Positions 34,301 through 52,082 of a stretch of DNA of 64,000 nucleotides are shown piece after piece. The DNA is from Allodiplogaster sudhausi (Eukaryota > Nematoda > Chromadorea > Rhabditida > Diplogasteridae). The notes below the pieces were generated by a model. It had not been told where the DNA came from, did no database searches, and worked only from the letters and a program-made list of their open reading frames with translations. The stretch's first letter is position 1; each line of letters opens with the position of its first letter. The stretch is taken from assembly GCA_945643635.1 (NCBI GenBank), contig CALZFC010000027.1, positions 4,771,001 to 4,835,000 on the forward strand, read 5' to 3'. A program made the position numbers and the translations under genes.

Positions 34301-37300
34301 ACAGATTACACAGATTACACAGGTTACAGATTACAGATTACAGATTACACAGATCACAGATTACACAGATTACAGATTACAGATTACAGATTACAGATTA
34401 CACAGATTACACAGATTACAGATTACAGATTACACAGATTACACAGGTTACAGATTACATATTTTACAGATTACAGATTACAGATTACACAGATTACACA
34501 GGTTACTGATAACAGATTACAGATTACACAGATTACACAGATTACAGATTACACAGATTACAGATTACACAGATTACACAGGTTACAGATTACAGATTAC
34601 AGATTACACAGATTACACAGAATACAGACTACCGATTACACAGATTACAGATTATACAGATTACAGTTTACACAGATTACAGATTACAGATTACACAGGT
34701 TGCAGATTACACAGATTACAGATTACACAGATTACACAGGTTACAGATTACAGATTACAGATTACACAGATTACAGATTACAGATTACACAGATTACAGA
34801 TTACACAGTTTACAGATTACAGATTACAGATTACACAGATTACACAGGTTACTGATTACAGATTACAGATTACACAGATTACAGATTACACAGATTACAG
34901 ATTACACAGATTACACAGGTTACAGATTACAGATTTCACAGATTACAGATTACAGATTACACAGATTACACAGATTACACAGGTTACTGATTACAGATTA
35001 CAGAATACACAGATTACACAGATTACAGATTACACAGATTACAGATTACACAGATTACACAGATTACAGACTACCGATTACACAGATTACAGATTATACA
35101 GATTACAGTTTACACAGATTACAGATTACAGATTACACAGATTACAGATTACAGATTACAGATTACACAGATTACAGATTACAGATTACAGATTACACAA
35201 ATTACACAGGTTACAGATTACAGATTACAGATTACACAGATTACCCAGGTTACAGATTACAGATTACACAGATTATACAGATTACACAGGTTACAGATTA
35301 CAGATTACAGATTACACAGATCACAGATTACACAGATTACAGATTACAGATTACAGATTACTGATTACACAGATTACACAGGTTACAGATTACAGATTAC
35401 ACAGATTACACAGGTTACAGATTACATATTTTACAGATTACAGATTACAGATTACACAGATTACGCAGATTACACAGGTTACTGATAACAGATTACAGAT
35501 TACACAGATTACACAGATTACAGATTACACAGATTACAGATTACACAGATTACAGATTACACAGATTACACAGGTTACAGATTACAGATTACAGATTACA
35601 CAGATTACACAGATTACAGACTACCGATTACACAGATTACAGATTATACAGATTACAGTTTACACAGATTACAGATTACAGATTACACAGGTTGCAGATT
35701 ACACAGATTACAGATTACACAGATTACACAGGTTACAGATTACAGATTACAGATTACACAGATTACAGATTACAGATTACACAGATTACAGATTACACAG
35801 TTTACAGATTACAGATTACAGATTACACAGATTACACAGATTACAGATTACAGATTACAGATTACACAGGTTACACAGGTTACAGATTACAGATTTCACA
35901 GATTACAGATTACAGATTACACAGATTACACAGATTACACAGGTTACTGATTACAGATTACAGATTACACAGATTACAGATTACACAGATTACAGATTAC
36001 ACAGATTACACAGGTTACAGATTACAGATTACAGATTACAGATTACACAGATTACACAGATTACAGACTACCGATTACACAGATTACAGATTATACAGAT
36101 TACAGTTTACACAGATTACAGATTACAGATTACACAGATTACACAGGTTACAGATTACAGATTTCACAGATTACAGATTACAGATTACACAGATTACACA
36201 GATTACACAGGTTACTGATTACAGATTACAGATTACACAGATTACACAGATTACAGATTACACAGATTACAGATTACACAGATTACACAGATTACAGACT
36301 ACCGATTACACAGATTACAGATTATACAGATTACAGTTTACACAGATTACAGATTACAGATTACACAGATTACAGATTACAGATTACAGATTACACAGAT
36401 TACACAGGTTACAGATTACAGATTACACAGATTACAGATTACAGATTACATAGATTTCAGATTACAGATTACACAGATTACAGATTACAGATTACAGATT
36501 ACAGATTACAGAAATTACAGATTACAGATTACACAGGTTACAGATTACAGATTACAGATTACACAGGTTGCAGATTACACAGATTACAGATTACACAGAT
36601 TACACAGGTTACAGATTACAGATTACAGATTACACAGATTACTGATTACAGATTACACAGATTACAGATTACACAGTTTACAGATTACAGATTACAGATT
36701 ACACAGATTACACAGATAACAGATTACAGATTACAGATTACACAGATTACACAGGTTACAGATTACAGAATTCACAGATTACAGAATTCACAGATTACAG
36801 ATTACAGATTACACAGATTACACAGATTACACAGGTTACTGATTACAGATTACAGATTACACAGATTACAGATTACACAGATTACAGATTACACAGATTA
36901 CACAGGTTACAGATTACAGATTATAGATTACAGATTACACAGATTACATAGATTACAGACTACCGATTACACAGATTACAGATTATACAGATTACAGTTT
37001 ACACAGATTACAGATTACAGATTACACAGATTACAGATTACAGATTACAGATTACACAGATTACAGATTACAGATTACAGATTACACAGATTACACAGAT
37101 TACACAGGTTACAGATTACAGATTACAGATTACACAGGTTACAGATTACAGATTACACAGATTACAGATTACACAGATTACACAGATTACACAGGTTACA
37201 GATTACAGATTACAGATTACACAGATCACAGATTACACAGATTACAGATTACAGATTACAGATTACAGATTACACAGATTACACAGATTACAGATTACAG

Positions 37301-40300
37301 ATTACGCAGATTACACAGGTTACTGATAACAGATTACAGATTACACAGATTACACAGATTACAGATTACACAGATTACAGATTACACAGATTACACAGGT
37401 TACAGATTACAGATTACAGATTACACAGATTACACAGATTACAGACTACCGATTACACAGATTACAGATTATACAGATTACAGTTTACACAGATTACAGA
37501 TTACAGATTACACAGGTTGCAGATTACACAGATTACAGATTACACAGATTACACAGGTTACAGATTACAGATTACAGATTACACAGATTACAGATTACAG
37601 ATTACACAGATTACAGATTACACAGTTTACAGATTACAGATTACAGATTACACAGATTACACAGATTACAGATTACAGATTACAGATTACACAGGTTACA
37701 CAGGTTACAGATTACAGATTTCACAGATTACAGATTACAGATTACACAGATTACACAGATTACACAGGTTACTGATTACAGATTACAGATTACACAGATT
37801 ACAGATTACACAGATTACACAGGTTACAGATTACAGATTACAGATTACAGATTACACAGATTACACAGATTACAGACTACCGATTACACAGATTACAGAT
37901 TATACAGATTACAGTTTACACAGATTACAGATTACAGATTACACAGATTACAGATTACAGATTACAGATTACACAGATTACAGATTATAGATTACAGATT
38001 ACACAGATTACACAGGTTACAGATTACAGATTACAGATTACACAGATTACACAGATTACAGATTACAGATTACAGATTACACAGATTACACAGGTTACAG
38101 ATTACAGATTTCACAGATTACAGATTACAGATTACACAGATTACACAGATTACACAGGTTACTGATTACAGATTACAGATTACACAGATTACAGATTACA
38201 CAGATTACAGATTACACAGATTACACAGGTTACAGATTACAGATTACAGATTACAGATTACTGATTACACAGATTACACAGATTACAGATTACAGATTAC
38301 ACAGATTACACAGGTTACAGATTACATATTTTACAGATTACAGATTACAGATTACACAGATTACGCAGATTACACAGGTTACTGATAACAGATTACAGAT
38401 TACACAGATTACACAGATTACAGATTACACAGATTACAGATTACACAGATTACACAGGTTACAGATTACAGATTACAGATTACACAGATTACACAGATTA
38501 CAGACTACCGATTACACAGATTACAGATTATACAGATTACAGTTTACACAGATTACAGATTACAGATTACACAGGTTGCAGATTACACAGATTACAGATT
38601 ACACAGATTACACAGGTTACAGATTACAGATTACAGATTACACAGATTACAGATTACAGATTACACAGATTACAGATTACACAGTTTACAGATTACAGAT
38701 TACAGATTACACAGATTACACAGATTACAGATTACAGATTACAGATTACACAGGTTACACAGGTTACAGATTACAGATTTCACAGATTACAGATTACAGA
38801 TTACACAGATTACACAGATTACACAGGTTACTGATTACAGATTACAGATTACACAGATTACAGATTACACAGATTACAGATTACACAGATTACACAGGTT
38901 ACAGATTACAGATTACAGATTACAGATTACACAGATTACACAGATTACAGACTACCGATTACACAGATTACAGATTATACAGATTACAGTTTACACAGAT
39001 TACAGATTACAGATTACACAGATTACACAGGTTACAGATTACAGATTTCACAGATTACAGATTACAGATTACACAGATTACACAGATTACACAGGTTACT
39101 GATTACAGATTACAGATTACACAGATTACACAGATTACAGATTACACAGATTACAGATTACACAGATTACACAGATTACAGACTACCGATTACACAGATT
39201 ACAGATTATACAGATTACAGTTTACACAGATTACAGATTACAGATTACACAGATTACAGATTACAGATTACAGATTACACAGATTACAGATTACAGATTA
39301 CAGATTACACAGATTACACAGGTAACAGATTACAGATTACAGATTACACAGATTACACAGGTTACAGATTACAGATTACACAGATTACAGATTACAGATT
39401 ACATAGATTTCAGATTACAGATTACACAGATTACAGATTACAGATTACAGATTACAGATTACAGAAATTACAGATTACAGATTACACAAATTACACAGGT
39501 TACAGATTACAGATTACAGATTACACAGATTACACAGGTTACAGATTACAGATTACACAGATTACACAGATTACACAGGTTACAGATTACAGATTACAGA
39601 TTACACAGATCACAGATTACACAGATTACAGATTACAGATTACAGATTACTGATTACACAGATTACACAGATTACAGATTACAGATTACACAGATTACAC
39701 AGGTTACAGATTACATATTTTACAGATTACAGATTACAGATTACACAGATTACGCAGATTACACAGGTTACTGATAACAGATTACAGATTACACAGATTA
39801 CACAGATTACAGATTACACAGATTACAGATTACACAGATTACACAGGTTACAGATTACAGATTACAGATTACACAGATTACACAGATTACAGACTACCGA
39901 TTACACAGATTACAGATTATACAGATTACAGTTTACACAGATTACAGATTACAGATTACACAGGTTGCAGATTACACAGATTACAGATTACACAGATTAC
40001 ACAGGTTACAGATTACAGATTACAGATTACACAGATTACAGATTACAGATTACACAGATTACAGATTACACAGTTTACAGATTACAGATTACAGATTACA
40101 CAGATTACACAGATTACAGATTACAGATTACAGATTACACAGGTTACACAGGTTACAGATTACAGATTTCACAGATTACAGATTACAGATTACACAGATT
40201 ACACAGATTACACAGGTTACTGATTACAGATTACAGATTACACAGATTACAGATTACACAGATTACAGATTACACAGATTACACAGGTTACAGATTACAG

Positions 40301-41479
40301 ATTACAGATTACAGATTACACAGATTACACAGATTACAGACTACCGATTACACAGATTACAGATTATACAGATTACAGTTTACACAGATTACAGATTACA
40401 GATTACACAGATTACACAGGTTACAGATTACAGATTTCACAGATTACAGATTACAGATTACACAGATTACACAGATTACACAGGTTACTGATTACAGATT
40501 ACAGATTACACAGATTACACAGATTACAGATTACACAGATTACAGATTACACAGATTACACAGATTACAGACTACCGATTACACAGATTACAGATTATAC
40601 AGATTACAGTTTACACAGATTACAGATTACAGATTACACAGATTACAGATTACAGATTACAGATTACACAGATTACAGATTACAGATTACAGATTACACA
40701 GATTACACAGGTTACAGATTACAGATTACAGATTACACAGATTACACAGGTTACAGATTACAGATTACACAGATTACAGATTACAGATTACATAGATTTC
40801 AGATTACAGATTACACAGATTACAGATTACAGATTACAGATTACAGATTACAGAAATTACAGATTACAGATTACACAGGTTACAGATTACAGATTACATT
40901 ACACAGATTACAGATTACAGATTACACAGGTTGCAGATTACACAGATTACAGATTACACAGATTACACAGGTTACAGATTACAGATTACAGATTACACAG
41001 ATTACTGATTACAGATTACACAGATTACAGATTACACAGTTTACAGATTACAGATTACAGATTACACAGATTACACAGATAACAGATTACAGATTACAGA
41101 TTACACAGATTACACAGGTTACAGATTACAGAATTCACAGATTACAGATTACAGATTACACAGATTACAGATTACACAGATTACAGATTACACAGATTAC
41201 ACAGGTTACAGATTACAGATTATAGATTACAGATTACACAGATTACATAGATTACAGACTACCGATTACACAGATTACAGATTATACAGATTACAGTTTA
41301 CACAGATTACAGATTACAGATTACACAGATTACAGATTACAGATTACAGATTACACAGATTACAGATTACAGATTACACAGATTACACAGATTACACAGG
41401 TTACAGATTACAGATTACAGATTACACAGGTTACAGATTACAGATTACACAGATTACAGATTACACAGATTACACAGAT

Positions 41480-44400
41480 TACACAGGTTACAGATTACAG
41501 ATTACAGATTACACAGATCACAGATTACACAGATTACAGATTACAGATTACAGATTACAGATTACACAGATTACACAGATTACAGATTACAGATTACACA
41601 GATTACACAGGTTACAGATTACAGATTACAGATTACACAGATTACACAGATTACAGACTACCGATTACACAGATTACAGATTATACAGATTACAGTTTAC
41701 ACAGATTACAGATTACAGATTACACAGGTTGCAGATTACACAGATTACAGATTACACAGATTACACAGGTTACAGATTACAGATTACAGATTACACAGAT
41801 TACAGATTACAGATTACACAGATTACAGATTACACAGTTTACAGATTACAGATTACAGATTACACAGATTACACAGATTACAGATTACAGATTACAGATT
41901 ACACAGGTTACACAGGTTACAGATTACAGATTTCACAGATTACAGATTACAGATTACACAGATTACACAGATTACACAGGTTACTGATTACAGATTACAG
42001 ATTACACAGATTACAGATTACACAGATTACAGATTACACAGATTACACAGGTTACAGATTACAGATTACAGATTACAGATTACACAGATTACACAGATTA
42101 CAGACTACCGATTACACAGATTACAGATTATACGGATTACAGTTTACACAGATTACAGATTACAGATTACACAGATTACAGATTACAGATTACAGATTAC
42201 ACAGATTACAGATTATAGATTACAGATTACACAGATTACACAGGTTACAGATTACAGATTACAGATTACACAGATTACACAGATTACAGATTACAGATTA
42301 CAGATTACACAGATTACACAGGTTACAGATTACAGATTTCACAGATTACAGATTACAGATTACACAGATTACACAGATTACACAGGTTACTGATTACAGA
42401 TTACAGATTACACAGATTACAGATTACACAGATTACAGATTACACAGATTACACAGGTTACAGATTACAGATTACAGATTACAGATTACACAGATTACAC
42501 AGATTACAGACTACCGATTACACAGATTACAGATTATACAGATTACAGTTTACACAGATTAGAGATTACAGATTACACAGATTAGAGATTACAGATTACA
42601 GATTACACAGATTACACAGATTACACAGGTTACAGATTACAGATTACAGATTACACAGATCACAGATTACACAGATTACAGATTACAGATTACAGATTAC
42701 AGATTACACAGATTACACAGATTACAGATAACAGATTACACAGATTACACAGGTTACAGATTACATATTTTACAGATTACAGATTACAGATTACACAGAT
42801 TACGCAGACTACACAGGTTACTGATAACAGATTACAGATTACACAGATTACACAGATTACAGATTACACAGATTACAGATTACACAGATTACACAGGTTA
42901 CAGATTACAGATTACAGATTACACAGATTACACAGATTACAGACTACCGATTACACAGATTACAGATTATACAGATTACAGTTTACACAGATTACAGATT
43001 ACAGATTACACAGGTTGCAGATTACACAGATTACAGATTACAGATTACACAGATTACAGATTACAGATTACAGATTACACAGATTACAGATTACAGATTA
43101 CAGATTACTCAGATTACACAGATTACACAGGTTACAGATTACAGATTACACAGATTACACAGATTACAGATTACAGATTACAGATTACACAGATTACACA
43201 GGTTACAGATTACAGATTTCACAGATTACAGATTACAGATTACACAGATTACACAGATTACACAGGTTACTGATTACAGATTACAGATTACACAGATTAC
43301 AGATTACACAGATTACAGATTACACAGATTACACAGGTTACAGATTACAGATTACAGATTACAGATTACACAGATTACACAGATTACAGATTACAGATTA
43401 CACAGATTACAGATTACACAGTTTACAGATTACAGATTACAGATTACACAGATTACACAGATTACAGATTACAGATTACAGATTACACAGGTTACAGATT
43501 ACAGATTACACAGATTACAGATTACACAGATTACACAGGTTACAGATTACAGATTACAGATTACACAGATTACAGATTACAGATTACACAGATTACAGAT
43601 TACACAGTTTACAGATTACAGATTACAGATTACACAGATTACACCGATTACACAGGTTACTGATTACAGATTACAGATTACACAGATTACAGATTACACA
43701 GATTACAGATTACACAGATTACACAGGTTACAGATTACAGATTACAGATTACACAGATTACACAGATTACAGATTACAGATTACAGATTACACAGATTAC
43801 ACAGGTTACAGATTACAGATTTCACAGATTACAGATTACAGATTACACAGATTACACAGATTACACAGGTTACTGATTACAGATTACAGATTACACAGAT
43901 TACAGATTACACAGATTACAGATTACACAGATTACACAGGTTACAGATTACAGATTACAGATTACAGATTACACAGATTACACAGATTACAGATTATAGA
44001 TTACAGATTACACAGATTACACAGGTTACAGATTACAGATTACAGATTACACAGGTTACAGATTACAGAGATTACAGATTACACAGATTACACAGGTTAC
44101 AGATTACAGATTACAGATTACAGATTACACAGATTACACAGATTACAGACTACCGATTACACAGATTACAGATTATACAGATTACAGTTTACACAGATTA
44201 CAGATTACAGATTACATAGATTAGAGATTACAGATTACAGATTACACAGATTACAGATTATAGATTACAGATTACACAGATTACACAGGTTACAGATTAC
44301 AGATTACAGATTACACAGATTACACAGATTACAGATTACAGATTACAGATTACACAGATTACACAGGTTACAGATTACAGATTTCACAGATCACAGATTA

Positions 44401-44755
44401 CAGATTACACAGATTACACAGATTACACAGGTTACTGATTACAGATTACAGATTACACAGATTACAGATTACACAGATTACAGATTACACAGATTACACA
44501 GGTTACAGATTACAGATTACAGATTACAGATTACACAGATTACACAGATTACAGACTACCGATTACACAGATTACAGATTACAGATTACACAGATTAGAG
44601 ATTACAGATTACAGATTACACAGATTACAGATTATAGATTACAGATTACACAGATTACACAGGTTACAGATTACAGATTACAGATTACACAGGTTACAGA
44701 TTACAGATTACACAGATTACAGATTACACAGATTACACAGGTTACAGATTACAGA
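41480..44755 (+). repeat. Higher-order block A, first copy (4,765-bp offset)
   Basis: About 3.3 kb that recurs at 46,245-49,520 with a constant offset of 4,765 bp. For example, the 1,584-bp stretch from 43,015 to 44,598 has the same plus-frame translation as 47,780-49,363. The stretches starting at 41,729 and 46,494 differ by one residue in translation. Edges were judged by where alignment breaks near 41.48 and 44.755 kb. Confidence 0.85.
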
Positions 44756-46244
44756 ATTCACAGATTACAGATTACAGATTACACAGATTACAGATTACAC
44801 AGATTACAGATTACACAGATTACACAGGTTACAGATTACAGATTATAGATTACAGATTACACAGATTACATAGATTACAGACTACCGATTACACAGATTA
44901 CAGATTATACAGATTACAGTTTACACAGATTACAGATTACAGATTACACAGATTACAGATTACAGATTACAGATTACACAGATTACAGATTACAGATTAC
45001 ACAGATTACACAGATTACACAGGTTACAGATTACAGATTACAGATTACACAGGTTACAGATTACAGATTACACAGATTACAGATTACACAGATTACACAG
45101 ATTACACAGGTTACAGATTACAGATTACAGATTACACAGATCACAGATTACACAGATTACAGATTACAGATTACAGATTACAGATTACACAGATTACACA
45201 GATTACAGATTACAGATTACACAGATTACACAGGTTACAGATTACAGATTACAGATTACACAGATTACACAGATTACAGACTACCGATTACACAGATTAC
45301 AGATTATACAGATTACAGTTTACACAGATTACAGATTACAGATTACACAGGTTGCAGATTACACAGATTACAGATTACACAGATTACACAGGTTACAGAT
45401 TACAGATTACAGATTACACAGATTACAGATTACAGATTACACAGATTACAGATTACACAGTTTACAGATTACAGATTACAGATTACACAGATTACACAGA
45501 TTACAGATTACAGATTACAGATTACACAGGTTACACAGGTTACAGATTACAGATTTCACAGATTACAGATTACAGATTACACAGATTACACAGATTACAC
45601 AGGTTACTGATTACAGATTACAGATTACACAGATTACAGATTACACAGATTACAGATTACACAGATTACACAGGTTACAGATTACAGATTACAGATTACA
45701 GATTACACAGATTACACAGATTACAGACTACCGATTACACAGATTACAGATTATACGGATTACAGTTTACACAGATTACAGATTACAGATTACACAGATT
45801 ACAGATTACAGATTACAGATTACACAGATTACAGATTATAGATTACAGATTACACAGATTACACAGGTTACAGATTACAGATTACAGATTACACAGATTA
45901 CACAGATTACAGATTACAGATTACAGATTACACAGATTACACAGGTTACAGATTACAGATTTCACAGATTACAGATTACAGATTACACAGATTACACAGA
46001 TAACACAGGTTACTGATTACAGATTACAGATTACACAGATTACAGATTACACAGATTACAGATTACACAGATTACACAGGTTACAGATTACAGATTACAG
46101 ATTACAGATTACACAGATTACACAGATTACAGACTACCGATTACACAGATTACAGATTATACAGATTACAGTTTACACAGATTAGAGATTACAGATTACA
46201 CAGATTAGAGATTACAGATTACAGATTACACAGATTACACAGAT

Positions 46245-49200
46245 TACACAGGTTACAGATTACAGATTACAGATTACACAGATCACAGATTACACAGATT
46301 ACAGATTACAGATTACAGATTACAGATTACACAGATTACACAGATTACAGATTACAGATTACACAGATTACACAGGTTACAGATTACAGATTACAGATTA
46401 CACAGATTACACAGATTACAGACTACCGATTACACAGATTACAGATTATACAGATTACAGTTTACACAGATTACAGATTACAGATTACACAGGTTGCAGA
46501 TTACACAGATTACAGATTACACAGATTACACAGGTTACAGATTACAGATTACAGATTACACAGATTACAGATTACAGATTACACAGATTACAGATTACAC
46601 AGTTTACAGATTACAGATTACAGATTACACAGATTACACAGATTACAGATTACAGATTACAGATTACACAGGTTACACAGGTTACAGATTACAGATTTCA
46701 CAGATTACAGATTACAGATTACACAGATTACACAGATTACACAGGTTACTGATTACAGATTACAGATTACACAGATTACAGATTACACAGATTACAGATT
46801 ACACAGATTACACAGGTTACAGATTACAGATTACAGATTACAGATTACACAGATTACACAGATTACAGACTACCGATTACACAGATTACAGATTATACGG
46901 ATTACAGTTTACACAGATTACAGATTACAGATTACACAGATTACAGATTACAGATTACAGATTACACAGATTACAGATTATAGATTACAGATTACACAGA
47001 TTACACAGGTTACAGATTACAGATTACAGATTACACAGATTACACAGATTACAGATTACAGATTACAGATTACACAGATTACACAGGTTACAGATTACAG
47101 ATTTCACAGATTACAGATTACAGATTACACAGATTACACAGATTACACAGGTTACTGATTACAGATTACAGATTACACAGATTACAGATTACACAGATTA
47201 CAGATTACACAGATTACACAGGTTACAGATTACAGATTACAGTTTACAGATTACACAGATTACACAGATTACAGACTACCGATTACACAGATTACAGATT
47301 ATACAGATTACAGTTTACACAGATTAGAGATTACAGATTACACAGATTAGAGATTACAGATTACAGATTACACAGATTACACAGATTACACAGGTTACAG
47401 ATTACAGATTACAGATTACACAGATCACAGATTACACAGATTACAGATTACAGATTACAGATTACAGATTACACAGATTACACAGATTACAGATAACAGA
47501 TTACACAGATTACACAGGTTACAGATTACATATTTTACAGATTACAGATTACAGATTACACAGATTACGCAGATTACACAGGTTACTGATAACAGATTAC
47601 AGATTACACAGATTACACAGATTACAGATTACACAGATTACAGATTACACAGATTACACAGGTTACAGATTACAGATTACAGATTACACAGATTACACAG
47701 ATTACAGACTACCGATTACACAGATTACAGATTATACAGATTACAGTTTACACAGATTACAGATTACAGATTACACAGGTTGCAGATTACACAGATTACA
47801 GATTACAGATTACACAGATTACAGATTACAGATTACAGATTACACAGATTACAGATTACAGATTACAGATTACTCAGATTACACAGATTACACAGGTTAC
47901 AGATTACAGATTACACAGATTACACAGATTACAGATTACAGATTACAGATTACACAGATTACACAGGTTACAGATTACAGATTTCACAGATTACAGATTA
48001 CAGATTACACAGATTACACAGATTACACAGGTTACTGATTACAGATTACAGATTACACAGATTACAGATTACACAGATTACAGATTACACAGATTACACA
48101 GGTTACAGATTACAGATTACAGATTACAGATTACACAGATTACACAGATTACAGATTACAGATTACACAGATTACAGATTACACAGTTTACAGATTACAG
48201 ATTACAGATTACACAGATTACACAGATTACAGATTACAGATTACAGATTACACAGGTTACAGATTACAGATTACACAGATTACAGATTACACAGATTACA
48301 CAGGTTACAGATTACAGATTACAGATTACACAGATTACAGATTACAGATTACACAGATTACAGATTACACAGTTTACAGATTACAGATTACAGATTACAC
48401 AGATTACACCGATTACACAGGTTACTGATTACAGATTACAGATTACACAGATTACAGATTACACAGATTACAGATTACACAGATTACACAGGTTACAGAT
48501 TACAGATTACAGATTACACAGATTACACAGATTACAGATTACAGATTACAGATTACACAGATTACACAGGTTACAGATTACAGATTTCACAGATTACAGA
48601 TTACAGATTACACAGATTACACAGATTACACAGGTTACTGATTACAGATTACAGATTACACAGATTACAGATTACACAGATTACAGATTACACAGATTAC
48701 ACAGGTTACAGATTACAGATTACAGATTACAGATTACACAGATTACACAGATTACAGATTATAGATTACAGATTACACAGATTACACAGGTTACAGATTA
48801 CAGATTACAGATTACACAGGTTACAGATTACAGAGATTACAGATTACACAGATTACACAGGTTACAGATTACAGATTACAGATTACAGATTACACAGATT
48901 ACACAGATTACAGACTACCGATTACACAGATTACAGATTATACAGATTACAGTTTACACAGATTACAGATTACAGATTACATAGATTAGAGATTACAGAT
49001 TACAGATTACACAGATTACAGATTATAGATTACAGATTACACAGATTACACAGGTTACAGATTACAGATTACAGATTACACAGATTACACAGATTACAGA
49101 TTACAGATTACAGATTACACAGATTACACAGGTTACAGATTACAGATTTCACAGATCACAGATTACAGATTACACAGATTACACAGATTACACAGGTTAC

Positions 49201-49520
49201 TGATTACAGATTACAGATTACACAGATTACAGATTACACAGATTACAGATTACACAGATTACACAGGTTACAGATTACAGATTACAGATTACAGATTACA
49301 CAGATTACACAGATTACAGACTACCGATTACACAGATTACAGATTACAGATTACACAGATTAGAGATTACAGATTACAGATTACACAGATTACAGATTAT
49401 AGATTACAGATTACACAGATTACACAGGTTACAGATTACAGATTACAGATTACACAGGTTACAGATTACAGATTACACAGATTACAGATTACACAGATTA
49501 CACAGGTTACAGATTACAGA
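46245..49520 (+). repeat. Higher-order block A, second copy (4,765-bp offset)
   Basis: Second copy of the block at about 41,480-44,755. Its left part is also related to DNA starting at 45,352 (offset 1,142), and that in turn to 41,729 (offset 3,623); 3,623 plus 1,142 equals 4,765. This shows smaller duplications nested in the larger one. Confidence 0.85.
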
Positions 49521-50302
49521 TTACACAGATTACAGATTACAGATTACACAGATTACAGATTACAGATTACAGATTACACAGATTACACAGGTTACAGATT
49601 ACAGATTTCACAGATTACAGATTACAGATTACACAGATTACACCGATTACACAGGTTACTGATTACAGATTACAGATTACACAGATTACACAGATTACAG
49701 ATTACAGATTACAGATTACACAGATTACACAGGTTACAGATTACAGATTTCACAGATTACAGATTACAGATTACACAGATTACACCGATTACACAGGTTA
49801 CTGATTACAGATTACAGATTACACAGATTACAGATTACGCAGATTACAGATTACACAGATTACACAGGTTACAGATTACAGATTACAGATTACAGATTAC
49901 ACAGATTACACAGATTACAGACTACCGATTACACAGATTACAGATTATACAGATTACAGTTTACACAGATTACAGATTACAGATTACACAGATTACAGAT
50001 TACAGATTACAGATTACACAGATTACAGATTACAGATTACAGATTACACAGATTACAGATTACAGATTACAGATTACACAGGTTACAGATTACAGATTAC
50101 AGATTACACAGGTTACAGATTACAGATTACACAGATTACAGATTACACAGATTACACAGATTACAGATTACAGATTACAGATTACACAGATTACACAGGT
50201 TACAGATTACAGATTTCACAGATTACAGATTACAGATTACACAGATTACACCGATTACACAGGTTACTGATTACAGATTACAGATTACACAGATTACACA
50301 GG
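48523..50302 (+). repeat. Higher-order block B, first copy of a 1,780-bp tandem pair
   Basis: Markers repeat at exactly 1,780 bp: CAGAGATTACAG at about 48,831 and 50,611, and ATTACGCAGATT at about 49,836 and 51,616. The alignment starts near 48,523 and ends near 50,302, so this copy directly abuts the second. Its left part overlaps block A second copy. Confidence 0.83.
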
Positions 50303-52082
50303 TTACACAGATTACAGATTACAGATTACAGATTACACAGATTACACAGGTTACAGATTACAGATTTCACAGATTACAGATTACAGATTACACAGATTAC
50401 ACAGATTACACAGGTTACTGATTACAGATTACAGATTACACAGATTACAGATTACACAGATTACAGATTACACAGATTACACAGGTTACAGATTACAGAT
50501 TACAGATTACAGATTACACAGATTACACAGATTACAGATTATAGATTACAGATTACACAGATTACACAGGTTACAGATTACAGATTACAGATTACACAGG
50601 TTACAGATTACAGAGATTACAGATTACACAGATTACACAGGTTACAGATTACAGATTACAGATTACAGATTACACAGATTACACAGATTACAGACTACCG
50701 ATTACACAGATTACAGATTATACAGATTACAGTTTACACAGATTACAGATTACAGATTACATAGATTAGAGATTACAGATTACAGATTACACAGATTACA
50801 GATTATAGATTACAGATTACACAGATTACACAGGTTACAGATTACAGATTACAGATTACACAGATTACACAGATTACAGATTACAGATTACAGATTACAC
50901 AGATTACACAGGTTACAGATTACAGATTTCACAGATCACAGATTACAGATTACACAGATTACACAGATTACACAGGTTACTGATTACAGATTACAGATTA
51001 CACAGATTACAGATTACACAGATTACAGATTACACAGATTACACAGGTTACAGATTACAGATTACAGATTACAGATTACACAGATTACACAGATTACAGA
51101 CTACCGATTACACAGATTACAGATTACAGATTACACAGATTAGAGATTACAGATTACAGATTACACAGATTACAGATTATAGATTACAGATTACACAGAT
51201 TACACAGGTTACAGATTACAGATTACAGATTACACAGGTTACAGATTACAGATTACACAGATTACAGATTACACAGATTACACAGGTTACAGATTACAGA
51301 TTACACAGATTACAGATTACAGATTACACAGATTACAGATTACAGATTACAGATTACACAGATTACACAGGTTACAGATTACAGATTTCACAGATTACAG
51401 ATTACAGATTACACAGATTACACCGATTACACAGGTTACTGATTACAGATTACAGATTACACAGATTACACAGATTACAGATTACAGATTACAGATTACA
51501 CAGATTACACAGGTTACAGATTACAGATTTCACAGATTACAGATTACAGATTACACAGATTACACCGATTACACAGGTTACTGATTACAGATTACAGATT
51601 ACACAGATTACAGATTACGCAGATTACAGATTACACAGATTACACAGGTTACAGATTACAGATTACAGATTACAGATTACACAGATTACACAGATTACAG
51701 ACTACCGATTACACAGATTACAGATTATACAGATTACAGTTTACACAGATTACAGATTACAGATTACACAGATTACAGATTACAGATTACAGATTACACA
51801 GATTACAGATTACAGATTACAGATTACACAGATTACAGATTACAGATTACAGATTACACAGGTTACAGATTACAGATTACAGATTACACAGGTTACAGAT
51901 TACAGATTACACAGATTACAGATTACACAGATTACACAGATTACAGATTACAGATTACAGATTACACAGATTACACAGGTTACAGATTACAGATTTCACA
52001 GATTACAGATTACAGATTACACAGATTACACCGATTACACAGGTTACTGATTACAGATTACAGATTACACAGATTACACAGA
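50303..52082 (+). repeat. Higher-order block B, second copy of a 1,780-bp tandem pair
   Basis: Adjacent second copy of 48,523-50,302, nearly identical in every line compared. Divergence resumes near 52,082. Confidence 0.83.
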
